Shown here in pieces: positions 30,241 to 36,707 of a DNA stretch of 36,707 nt. The position numbers and the translations under genes were made by a program. A model generated the notes under the pieces. The model had not been told where the DNA came from. It saw nothing but the letters and a program-made list of their open reading frames with translations, and did no database searches. Source of the stretch: Bacteroidales bacterium (GTDB lineage: Bacteria; Bacteroidota; Bacteroidia; Bacteroidales; JAADGE01); contig JAOZMB010000014.1 of assembly GCA_029934515.1 (NCBI GenBank), positions 1 through 36,707 of the forward strand. The letters are read 5' to 3'. Position 1 is the first letter of the stretch. Each line of letters opens with the position of its first letter.

Positions 30241-31678
30241 CGAAACTGTATCTATATTGGAATGTAATATTTTGAAGTTGTTTTTCTTCGTTTCTTATTT
30301 GCACACTATCTGTAATAATTTCACATTTTACGTATTGTCGTTTACTTATATTTATTTCAAAAAAGTATTCAGAAGCTAATGCTGATGCGATTTGTTGTAT
30401 TTCGTAATTTAATTTACTTCCTGTGTTTATTTCAAATTCTCGGAACGTTTTTTTTACAACAGTTTTATAAGCTCCTTCGTTTGCTTTATAATCAGCTGTT
30501 ACATACCGTTTATAAATATTTCGTTCTGTTTTTATAATTTCTTTTTTATAACCAGATGTTTTAATTACTTCCCAAAAGCCAAAAGAGTTTTTAAACAAAA
30601 ACTGTTTATCATAAATTAGTTTGTCTGATATATAAAAATTAATGATATCAGTATTTTTAGCATTAGTTGCTGGAAAATAAATATCAAATCTATAAACTTT
30701 TTTATTAGAATCTGATTTTAACAAAATATCTGCAACAAAAAAATCAATTTGATATAATGAGTTTTTTTCTAAAATAACTTTTAATGATTCATTATGTATA
30801 TTAGAAGTTCCGTCTTCATAATAAAATTCTATAAAAAATTCGTTAAATGTTTTATTACCAGAAAAAAAAGTTAGTCTATTAAAAGCATTGTTAAATGTTT
30901 TTACTTTTTTTAACAGATTAAAGAACATACCACTTTCCAAGTTATAATCTGGATATTCATTAAAATTAATTTTACCGGGAAGAATTTTAATTTGATGAAA
31001 AGTCAGATGGCTATTTGTATTGTAATGCTGTTCCCAAAAGCCTATTTTATAAAAGTCAATAATAATATTTTGGAATATTGTTTCTGGAAAATTACCTTTA
31101 TCAAAATGTATATTTAAGAATTTTCCAATTTCTATTTCAGAAATACCTTCTTCTGTTACATCTATTTTAAGATGATTTAAGATTTTATTTTCATATAATA
31201 TAATACAATTGATATGATAATTCGATTTTGTAATTTTAGCTACTCCACTCTGTGTTACAAAGTTTACATTAAAATCATAACCTGTTCCTATAAATACAGC
31301 AACTTCTTCTCCTGTATTTCCTTTTTCTATTGCAGTAAAAACGAGTTTATCAGTATCTTGCACTGATACAGTAAAGTTATTAAGAACATCAAATAAGTTA
31401 TTAATTTCTTCAGCTGTTTCCTCTATTGATTTACCAGCTGTAACTTCGTTATGCCAAGTTCTAGGAGTTACAACTGCAGTTATCATGATAGTTTCAGATG
31501 GATTGTATGGCGGATGGATATAAAAACTATCTCCTACTGTAAGATTTCCTATCTTCTTAAAATAAAAAACGACAGCATCGCCGTCATTTTCAATATAATA
31601 AGTTCCTTTTATTTTATATTTCAAACCGTTGTCCAAGAAATCCACGGCATTTGGTTTTTTTATTAATATGATACTCAT
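30233..31678 (-). CDS. Putative tail protein (481 aa)
   Basis: Beta-rich with no recognised domain. The N-terminal third reads as strands with Thr/Val alternation (SETIMITAVVTPRTWHNEVT AGKSIEETAEEINNLFDVL). The last third contains RNIYKRYVTADYKANEGAYK and a final ITFQYRYSFDD. It overlaps both neighbours by 4-8 nt. It is likely to be one of the tail-tip or tail-wall proteins, judged by position and composition only. Confidence 0.65.
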   Translation of the reverse strand: MSIILIKKPNAVDFLDNGLKYKIKGTYYIENDGDAVVFYFKKIGNLTVGDSFYIHPPYNPSETIMITAVVTPRTWHNEVTAGKSIEETAEEINNLFDVLNNFTVSVQDTDKLVFTAIEKGNTGEEVAVFIGTGYDFNVNFVTQSGVAKITKSNYHINCIILYENKILNHLKIDVTEEGISEIEIGKFLNIHFDKGNFPETIFQNIIIDFYKIGFWEQHYNTNSHLTFHQIKILPGKINFNEYPDYNLESGMFFNLLKKVKTFNNAFNRLTFFSGNKTFNEFFIEFYYEDGTSNIHNESLKVILEKNSLYQIDFFVADILLKSDSNKKVYRFDIYFPATNAKNTDIINFYISDKLIYDKQFLFKNSFGFWEVIKTSGYKKEIIKTERNIYKRYVTADYKANEGAYKTVVKKTFREFEINTGSKLNYEIQQIASALASEYFFEINISKRQYVKCEIITDSVQIRNEEKQLQNITFQYRYSFDD

Positions 31679-32148
31679 AATATTTTTGTGCTATGTACTG
31701 ATGATATTTTTACTGTAACGAAATATCCGAAATTACCGTCTGCCTGATTTTCGATAGGTGTGACATCAAAATTATTAAAATTACTATATTTCATAATATT
31801 ATGACGAGGCGGAGTTGCATCTTTTCGTAAATGATTGAAAATTTTATCAATTATAGTTTCGCATTCATCAAAAACAGTATCAAGTGCTTCGTAATCGTCA
31901 ATATCTGCTACATTATTCATTATTATAAAAGCAATTGTTCTATCTTTTAAAACATTGTCTCCCATGTTATCTGTATACCTAAAGTCATATCTTTCCAACA
32001 ACATTACAGGTGTTTTGCAAACAATATCAATATGATTTAAGAATTCATCCAGTCCTTTTCTAAAAAAGGTTTTATTTGTTTGCGAATTACCAAGATAAAT
32101 ATTAGCAATATTTTTAAAATATTTTGTAATGTCTGTATATTTAGTCAT
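31675..32148 (-). CDS. Probable tail completion or terminator-type protein (157 aa)
   Basis: An alpha/beta protein with MLLERYDFRYTDNMGDNVLK near 50-70, followed by DRTIAFIIMNNVADIDDYEA (70-90) and a helical ECETIIDKIFNHLRKDAT segment. I recall similar proteins between the connector and tail genes of Bacteroidota phages, where tail terminators lie. It starts 9 nt after the upstream gene and ends overlapping the next. Confidence 0.55.
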   Translation of the reverse strand: MTKYTDITKYFKNIANIYLGNSQTNKTFFRKGLDEFLNHIDIVCKTPVMLLERYDFRYTDNMGDNVLKDRTIAFIIMNNVADIDDYEALDTVFDECETIIDKIFNHLRKDATPPRHNIMKYSNFNNFDVTPIENQADGNFGYFVTVKISSVHSTKIL

Positions 32149-32157
32149 AATACTTGT

Positions 32158-32979
32158 TTATTTTCCTATAAGTTTTTCATTAAAATCAGCTAATACATCA
32201 TGGATGCCTGTATTATCAATTTTTTGCAAATTAAGAACAGAAGCGGCAAGCTGTCTTCGTACCATCATCCAACCAGATTTATTTGTTGCGCCGAAATCAT
32301 TATTTTGAGTATTTGCGTTTTCGGAATTAGGAAAAACATATGGATATTTTTTTTCTATCCACCGTCTAACAGCAAGAAAATTAAATAATACGGCATATTT
32401 AATTTCAACAGCAAGTTTATCTATAATTTTAGACCTTGCCAAAACAGTGTTACTGTTAAGTTCTTTTCTTTTATCTCCTGTTTCATTTTTTTTAATACCT
32501 TTTCTTTTGGGTCTCATTACGTATGCAACAAAATCATTTAATATTTTTTCGTTCTTGTTACTTTTGAAAAAGCCGTTTAATAACATATCGCAGGCAATAA
32601 AATCTCCAAATTTCATATCCGAAAATCTGTCCGTTGGTCCGTATAATCTTACTCTTTTGATTCTAATATCCTTAACAAGCCAATTATTAAAATCTATTTC
32701 TTTAATAACAAAATCATGTAATTTTAATAATTGCAAAAAACGGTCATCTTCTGGATTATTAATCAGAGTCTTAATAATTTTATGTTTAAGTCTTTTTTTT
32801 CCTGATAATAAAGAAACGAATAAACGGATTCTATCATCGTATCTATCTTGCAACGGTATATCAGATAATAAAACAAGTCTTACAATTTCAATATACTGCA
32901 CTATTGATAGTTCTGAAAAATTATCAGGATGCGTAAAATTATACGATTTTTTATCTATATCTATTTTAATTTTTTGCAT
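32158..32979 (-). CDS. Unknown protein in the head-tail cluster (273 aa)
   Basis: Mostly helical with a charged centre (YVMRPKRKGIKKNETGDKRK) and a conserved-looking C-terminus (FGATNKSGWMMVRRQLAASV at about 228-247). No known fold was recognised. It lies between the N-terminally membrane-anchored protein and the tail-completion candidate, all close-packed in one operon. It could be an assembly chaperone or a virion protein. Confidence 0.6.
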   Translation of the reverse strand: MQKIKIDIDKKSYNFTHPDNFSELSIVQYIEIVRLVLLSDIPLQDRYDDRIRLFVSLLSGKKRLKHKIIKTLINNPEDDRFLQLLKLHDFVIKEIDFNNWLVKDIRIKRVRLYGPTDRFSDMKFGDFIACDMLLNGFFKSNKNEKILNDFVAYVMRPKRKGIKKNETGDKRKELNSNTVLARSKIIDKLAVEIKYAVLFNFLAVRRWIEKKYPYVFPNSENANTQNNDFGATNKSGWMMVRRQLAASVLNLQKIDNTGIHDVLADFNEKLIGK

Positions 32980-32980
32980 A

Positions 32981-33547
32981 TCAGTCTATTTTATCAACAA
33001 AAGCATTAAAATACATAACCATAAAATCGGATAAAATATCTTCCAATCTATCTATTGATTTACCATTATATTTTCCTGAAACAACTTCAAGAATTCTTTC
33101 GTTAAATGAATGTATCCTAGCTTTAAATTTATTGTCATTTTCTAATTTTAAAACAACATCCTTGCCTACAAGTATGTTTGTCGGTATTTTCAACATATCA
33201 AAAATAGCATCTGTTTCAATTTTTATATCATTTATATTTATTTGTTGGTTACCATACAACAAATTAACTGTAAAATTTGAAAAATCTATTAAATAATTTC
33301 GGCTTTTTATTAGTAAACTTTTATAATCTTTTGGCAGTTTGTGATTAGCTTCGATAAAGCTTGTTGCTGTTTTTATTAGCATATCAGAAACTCTATCTCC
33401 TACCGAGCTTCTTTTGATAAATGGTGACAATTCTTTTTTAAAATCATTAAAACTTTTTTCAAAAGTTCTTGATTTAGATCGCCAATAAGTAATTATTAGC
33501 AATGCGACTGTATTAATAACAGTAATAATAATAGTTTCTAAATTCAT
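32981..33547 (-). CDS. Protein with N-terminal membrane segment (188 aa)
   Basis: Residues 5-21 (TIIITVINTVALLIITYW) form one membrane helix followed by RSKSRTFEKSFN, so the rest (helical, 22-188) would be cytoplasmic. A membrane protein inside a structural operon is unusual; possible roles are DNA-injection, superinfection exclusion or a membrane-associated assembly factor. It overlaps the upstream gene by 4 nt. Confidence 0.6.
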   Translation of the reverse strand: MNLETIIITVINTVALLIITYWRSKSRTFEKSFNDFKKELSPFIKRSSVGDRVSDMLIKTATSFIEANHKLPKDYKSLLIKSRNYLIDFSNFTVNLLYGNQQININDIKIETDAIFDMLKIPTNILVGKDVVLKLENDNKFKARIHSFNERILEVVSGKYNGKSIDRLEDILSDFMVMYFNAFVDKID

Positions 33548-34509
33548 AATGATATGACTTTTTCTGTTCCTTTTGTTCTAAAATACATATTAACATTACC
33601 ATCGTATGCTGACGATTCTGAATATGTTGTATAATTAATAATGTTTTGCTTTAAAAAACCTGATAATATTTTCAAATAATAATTCATGTTTTTTTCGGCT
33701 TCTTCTAATAATTTAAATATAATTTCGTTTGCATGCAGTTGCTTTGTATAATTTGAATTAGAAGAGTTTTCAATTTTAAATATTCCTGTTTCAGTTAAAT
33801 TTGAAATCAATGATATACCTCCTCTAAAAATAGTACCAAAAGCGATTACTTTTTTTATGTAATTTACGGCATTTAAATTTTCCGTAGTTAGTGTATCTGT
33901 TTTAATTTGAGTTTTTAACTCATCAAAAAATTCTCGTCCAATTAACGGTATTAAATCAAAGTCTTCTGTAAGTGCTTGTGCTGGGCGTAATTTCAAAAAA
34001 ACCAATCGCGATGCATTTATTATATAAATTTTATTAAACTCAATTGTAGAGTTTATAAAATTGTCTTTCGATAATGTATATTCATCGCTTGACTTCCAAA
34101 CAGTAAACGTATCTTTGTTTAACTCCATGTATTGCAATGCAGTATCTAATTTTAAATAGCCTGTAGTTTTAAATTTATTTTTAAGAGCTATTTCTTGTCT
34201 TTGATATAAAGGCTGTTTTCCTCCTTTTCCTGTTTCAAGTCTTTGAAATCCTTGGTTTGAAATATGAGTATTTATAAGTTCGTATCCAATATAGAACGTT
34301 AAGTTAGCAATACTTTTTTGCAACTTTTTTATTAAAGTCAGATATATCACATTACTGCCTGTATAATTGTCAAGTTCGTTGTAAAAATCCTCTGAAATAA
34401 CTTTCGCAATTATATTTTCGGCATCTTCTATAAATGCTCCTACTTTTTCAACTGTAAGCGACTTACTTACAGGAAAAGTCTCATTTATTGTATTAATATT
34501 TGTAAGCAT
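33544..34509 (-). CDS. Putative head-tail connector protein (DUF6712-like, 321 aa)
   Basis: The gene begins three bases after the portal gene and has two helical halves of similar shape. In each, a sequence like KVISEDFYNELDNYTG (residues 35-50) or LIPLIGREFFDELKTQI (about 185-200) is followed by long helices. The middle contains HISNQGFQRLETGKGGKQPL YQRQ. I remember this pattern from Bacteroidota phage connector-type proteins labelled DUF6712, but cannot confirm the number here. Connectors of this type form the adaptor ring under the portal. Confidence 0.6.
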   Translation of the reverse strand: MLTNINTINETFPVSKSLTVEKVGAFIEDAENIIAKVISEDFYNELDNYTGSNVIYLTLIKKLQKSIANLTFYIGYELINTHISNQGFQRLETGKGGKQPLYQRQEIALKNKFKTTGYLKLDTALQYMELNKDTFTVWKSSDEYTLSKDNFINSTIEFNKIYIINASRLVFLKLRPAQALTEDFDLIPLIGREFFDELKTQIKTDTLTTENLNAVNYIKKVIAFGTIFRGGISLISNLTETGIFKIENSSNSNYTKQLHANEIIFKLLEEAEKNMNYYLKILSGFLKQNIINYTTYSESSAYDGNVNMYFRTKGTEKVISL

Positions 34510-34512
34510 AAT

Positions 34513-35829
34513 TTAACTAAGTTGTGTTTCTTTTCCAGATTTGTTATCATCTAGCTTTGTAAGAAACGTATTTCTAAATCTTATTTGTACGTCATTATAC
34601 TTATCACCGTAATTAAAACGTAGCATTATTTCTAACGGATCAGCCAACTTTTGTCGGGCATTCCAAGACAAAGCATAAGCAATTAGCAAAAGTTCTCTTT
34701 GCATAGACCCTGCTTTGCTGTTTCCATACATAAGTCCAAGTAAGTCTGGATTGATACCAGCTGCTATTGCAATTTGAGTATCCGCGGCTGTTGATGTAAC
34801 TATATTTTCTAACGAAAACTTAGTTTCCTTGACATCTATTTGCCATCTATCGCTATCGTTTTCTTGGTCAAAATACGTAATCAGAGTCTTTTTTGCATTC
34901 TTTGCCGTTGTTAATTTTTTATCAATCCTTACAAGGTCTGCATCTATTAAATCTTCCCTTTCACTTTCTTTGCCTTCAAATTCATTTTTAGGATATTTTC
35001 TATCCCAATAAATGTAAGGAATTTGAATATGATATAAAAGTCCAAGCATATTATCCATACCCGAATTAATAGCAATTGGTATTTTATTAGTAATCTTAAT
35101 CCATTCTTTTGCTGAGTTCCATGCTGGCATTGCATAATAATCATTAAAAGAAAAAGGAGATTTTAAGTGCATAAAAACAGTCTCTTTTTTTAAGACTCCT
35201 TCTTCTCTTAATTTTTGAAGATGAGTATAAGGATCTATTTCATCTAATAAAATATATTTACTTATATCTTTTTTTTCAGCATCTGGAAATTTACCAGAAA
35301 CATAAACATGCTCAATGCGTCCGTCTTTATTTTTATCAGCTAATAGACAATGACCAGCAGGTACTGGGTTTAACCGTGCAATACTAGATCCATCAATATT
35401 TGGAATTAACTGCACAAACGCATTGGCAAGCGTGATATAATTATAACAAGATACAGAAAGGTATCTATTTATTATATAAGATTGAAAAAAATTTATAATT
35501 TCAGTATCATTTACAACTTCAAGAACTTCCTCGCCATTCGGCAAAATTTCTTTTATTCTCGCAGGAAAGACTCCTTGTCCAAGAATAATCTTAGTCTTTT
35601 CTGTTAAAGCTCTTTTTAAAACAGGTGTGTTAGCAATTTTTTCGGCTGCAATACGAGGAAAGTCATTATCTGCAAACCAAGGTATCATTTTATTACCACC
35701 AATATCAACAGAATCGTAAGCGCCTGAATGAATAACATTAGGCTGTTCCTCTACATTTGCAAAAGAAAGCATTTTATTATTATTTATATATACATCAGGA
35801 TAACCATTTGTATCAAAAGTTGTTCTCAT
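34513..35829 (-). CDS. Portal protein
   Basis: A 438-aa portal candidate starting MRTTFDTNGYPDVYINNNKM. Segments typical of SPP1/HK97-like portals are DNDFPRIAAEKIANTPVLKR at about 60-80, NAFVQLIPNIDGSSIARLNP (about 150-170) with the following VPAGHCLL, and a long helical clip/wing region ending in TQIAIAAGINPDLLGLMYGN SKAGSMQRE (about 355-385). The frame stays open upstream to 35925, but those codons lie within the previous gene. The gene overlaps that 100-aa gene by 17 nt. It is the second gene of the operon that ends at 27671, and is separated from the terminase by the rightward accessory block on the circular map. Confidence 0.85.
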   Translation of the reverse strand: MRTTFDTNGYPDVYINNNKMLSFANVEEQPNVIHSGAYDSVDIGGNKMIPWFADNDFPRIAAEKIANTPVLKRALTEKTKIILGQGVFPARIKEILPNGEEVLEVVNDTEIINFFQSYIINRYLSVSCYNYITLANAFVQLIPNIDGSSIARLNPVPAGHCLLADKNKDGRIEHVYVSGKFPDAEKKDISKYILLDEIDPYTHLQKLREEGVLKKETVFMHLKSPFSFNDYYAMPAWNSAKEWIKITNKIPIAINSGMDNMLGLLYHIQIPYIYWDRKYPKNEFEGKESEREDLIDADLVRIDKKLTTAKNAKKTLITYFDQENDSDRWQIDVKETKFSLENIVTSTAADTQIAIAAGINPDLLGLMYGNSKAGSMQRELLLIAYALSWNARQKLADPLEIMLRFNYGDKYNDVQIRFRNTFLTKLDDNKSGKETQLS

Positions 35830-36115
35830 CTGATAATAAATTAAAATGTACATTACTTCTGTAAAAAAGAATAGAATGTATCCAGATAGGATGAACATGT
35901 CCGATATTAAAACCGTTTTTATCAACAGGCTGAGCGCCTTTCATATCTGTTTTTTTCATATTAAAACGTAAACCGCTTTTCTTACATCTTTTAAGATAAA
36001 CAAACTCTCCGTTTTTTTTTATATAACAAACTGAAAAATATTTGTCCTCGCCATTTGGCAATTTGCTTTCATCCCAATCAGAAAGCATTACATTTAAATT
36101 TGTTATTCTTTTCAC
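35813..36115 (-). CDS. Small protein upstream of portal (100 aa)
   Basis: A frame with a possible GTG start at 36115 (MKRITNLNVMLSDWDESKLP) or ATG at 36088 (residue 10). Contains YFSVCYIKKNGEFVYLKRCK KSGLRFNMKK and a histidine-rich part (NIGHVHPIWIHSILFY). I do not recognise a domain. The GTG lies about 33 nt after the predicted start point of the promoter at 36155-36162. As the first gene of the portal-tail operon it may be a virion or assembly protein. Confidence 0.65.
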   Translation of the reverse strand: MKRITNLNVMLSDWDESKLPNGEDKYFSVCYIKKNGEFVYLKRCKKSGLRFNMKKTDMKGAQPVDKNGFNIGHVHPIWIHSILFYRSNVHFNLLSDENNF

Positions 36116-36154
36116 TATGCAAAAGTCTTAAATGAATATTTTTTTGAAAGGACA

Positions 36155-36162
36155 CAAATATA
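36155..36162 (-). promoter_or_regulatory. Candidate promoter (-7 box) of the portal-tail operon
   Basis: On the leftward strand TATATTTG matches the -7 consensus TAnnTTTG exactly, and spacing to the gene start (about 33 nt of leader) matches the early operon. No TTTG was found 19-21 bp upstream; the region there is the start of the large hairpin. The promoter may be activator-dependent. Confidence 0.55.
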
Positions 36163-36195
36163 CATTAAAGAAAATGTTTTTTGTTTGGCATTATT

Positions 36196-36296
36196 GCCTT
36201 ATGCAAAGCACCATCCCGTATAATTTTTTTGGAAATTCTTTTTTTTTCAAAAAAAGCGTTTCCAAAAAAAATATACGGGAGGGCTTTGCATAAGGC
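36196..36296. other. 101-bp giant hairpin in the junction intergenic region
   Basis: The left arm (36196-36235) is complementary to the right arm (36259-36296): GCCTTATGCAAAGC/GCTTTGCATAAGGC at the base, then a small internal loop, CCCGTATA/TATACGGG, and TTTTTTTGGAAA/TTTCCAAAAAAA. A CTTTTTTT/AAAAAAAG stem lies inside the loop. It is not an ordinary terminator because no gene is transcribed into it from either side. Confidence 0.8.
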
Positions 36297-36337
36297 GTGA
36301 TTTTTTGGTGTTTTGCTTCCGGATACGTTTTAATGAA

Positions 36338-36395
36338 ACCAAGAAGCCAAGTATTTTGGTCTTTACAGCATATATGCCTGATTTTTGGCTTCTGG
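36338..36395. other. Middle hairpin of the junction region
   Basis: AGAAGCCAA and TTGGCTTCT form a nine-pair stem extendable through CC/GG with one bulge. A GCATATATGC palindrome sits inside the loop at 36368-36377. It lies between the two larger inverted repeats, in a stretch that is more G+C-rich than the rest of the phage (36410-36445). Confidence 0.6.
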
Positions 36396-36435
36396 AAAAT
36401 CCCAAAAATTATAGGTCGCAGCGGGGGGAACACCG

Positions 36436-36524
36436 ACACGACTGCAAATTTTTCTATATTCCTATAAATAAACAATATTACATATTATTGATTTATAGGA
36501 ATTTAGAAAAATTTGCAGTCATGT
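36436..36524. repeat. 89-bp inverted repeat with 34-bp arms
   Basis: Arms 36436-36469 and 36491-36524 are complementary over 34 bp with two mismatches; ACACGACTGC begins the left arm and GCAGTCATGT ends the right. The 21-bp loop is itself nearly palindromic. The open frames that cross this region on both strands encode near-copies of each other only because of the inverted repeat and are not called as genes. Confidence 0.85.
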
Positions 36525-36560
36525 TAAAATGTAAAATTAGAATCGCCTATTTTTTATTAA

Positions 36561-36707
36561 AAAAAGTAAAAATAAATGAAAATAAATGAAAATAAATTTG
36601 GTAGTGTAATATTTTATATGTACTTTTATGTATTCATTTATTAAAAAAAGTGAAAATAAATGAAAATAAATGAAAATAAATTTGGTAGTGTAATATTTTA
36701 TATGTAC
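36561..36707. repeat. 84-bp tandem repeat with 10-bp TGAAAATAAA iterons
   Basis: The unit begins at 36593 and again at 36677, with a partial copy before 36593. On a circle it continues into position 1. Each unit carries two to three TGAAAATAAA direct repeats and one copy of the TTTG...TACTTTTA promoter-like pair. The last 31 bases equal positions 1-31. Confidence 0.85.

Noticed and set aside
32447..33034. Rightward 195-codon frame
   Set aside because: Antisense of two well-packed leftward genes; composition typical of shadows (L, S, F, I).
36191..36589. Open frames on both strands across the junction region (94 codons each)
   Set aside because: They run through the long inverted repeats, encode near-mirror segments (IYRN-EKFAV) because of them, and have no leader or neighbours that fit a gene.
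36593..36628. dif/Xer-like recombination site in the 84-bp repeat
   Set aside because: GTAATATTTTATATGTAC has weak dyad symmetry, but arms do not match a Xer consensus I can defend.
1..36707. tRNA genes, diversity-generating retroelement, transposon or integrase
   Set aside because: No cloverleaf, reverse transcriptase or recombinase motif was seen in reading both strands; absence by eye is not proof.

Overview
This window looks like the complete or nearly complete genome of a tailed double-stranded DNA phage with a long non-contractile tail (siphovirus-type), about 36.7 kb. It is strongly AT-rich (under about 30% GC by eye). The likely host is a member of the Bacteroidota. Start codons are preceded by A-rich stretches rather than Shine-Dalgarno boxes, and two promoters match the Bacteroidota pattern TTTG-N19-21-TAnnTTTG (27510-27540 and 20325-20357), with -7-type or near matches at 36155-36162, 1871-1878 and 29-36. 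The first and last 31 bases are identical, so the molecule is probably circular or circularly permuted, with the join inside an 84-bp tandem repeat.

Layout on the circle. A short rightward block (76-2268) holds two small HTH proteins and two unknown proteins. It ends at a bidirectional terminator facing the terminase gene. Nearly everything else is leftward. (1) Packaging and head block, 10769 to 2306: an unknown protein, two proteins sharing a beta-rich C-terminal domain, a ClpP-type prohead protease with a nested in-frame scaffold start, the major capsid protein, a probable tail-tube protein, a terminator, then a coiled-coil protein, a PLD/HKD-like protein, a small protein and both terminase subunits. 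(2) Head-tail and tail block, 36115 to 21537: portal, connector-type proteins, large tail proteins and a 1447-aa tape measure protein. (3) Early block, 20294 to about 11080: small membrane proteins, a membrane-anchored amidase, several small unknowns and a large CHC2-Toprim-SF3 primase-helicase. Its promoter lies between it and a rightward pair of HTH regulators (20413-21550) that have tandem palindromic operators.

Replication probably starts between about 10.8 and 12.2 kb, where AAATGCCAAAC-type iterons flank two small genes and a long hairpin. The 667-bp intergenic region across the circular junction holds three large inverted repeats, iteron-like 10-mers and divergent promoters. No integrase, transposase, serine recombinase, ParA, tRNA gene or CRISPR array was seen, although the regulators suggest a temperate or maintained lifestyle.

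The most notable points are: a self-contained 'moron'-like HTH plus 266-aa gene cassette with its own promoter, embedded operator and flanking terminators inside the tail block; the tape measure start codon placed directly after an intrinsic terminator; the two-sided iteron arrangement with a cruciform; and the dense structured non-coding region at the circular junction. Functions come from reading motifs and gene order only; no database search was possible.
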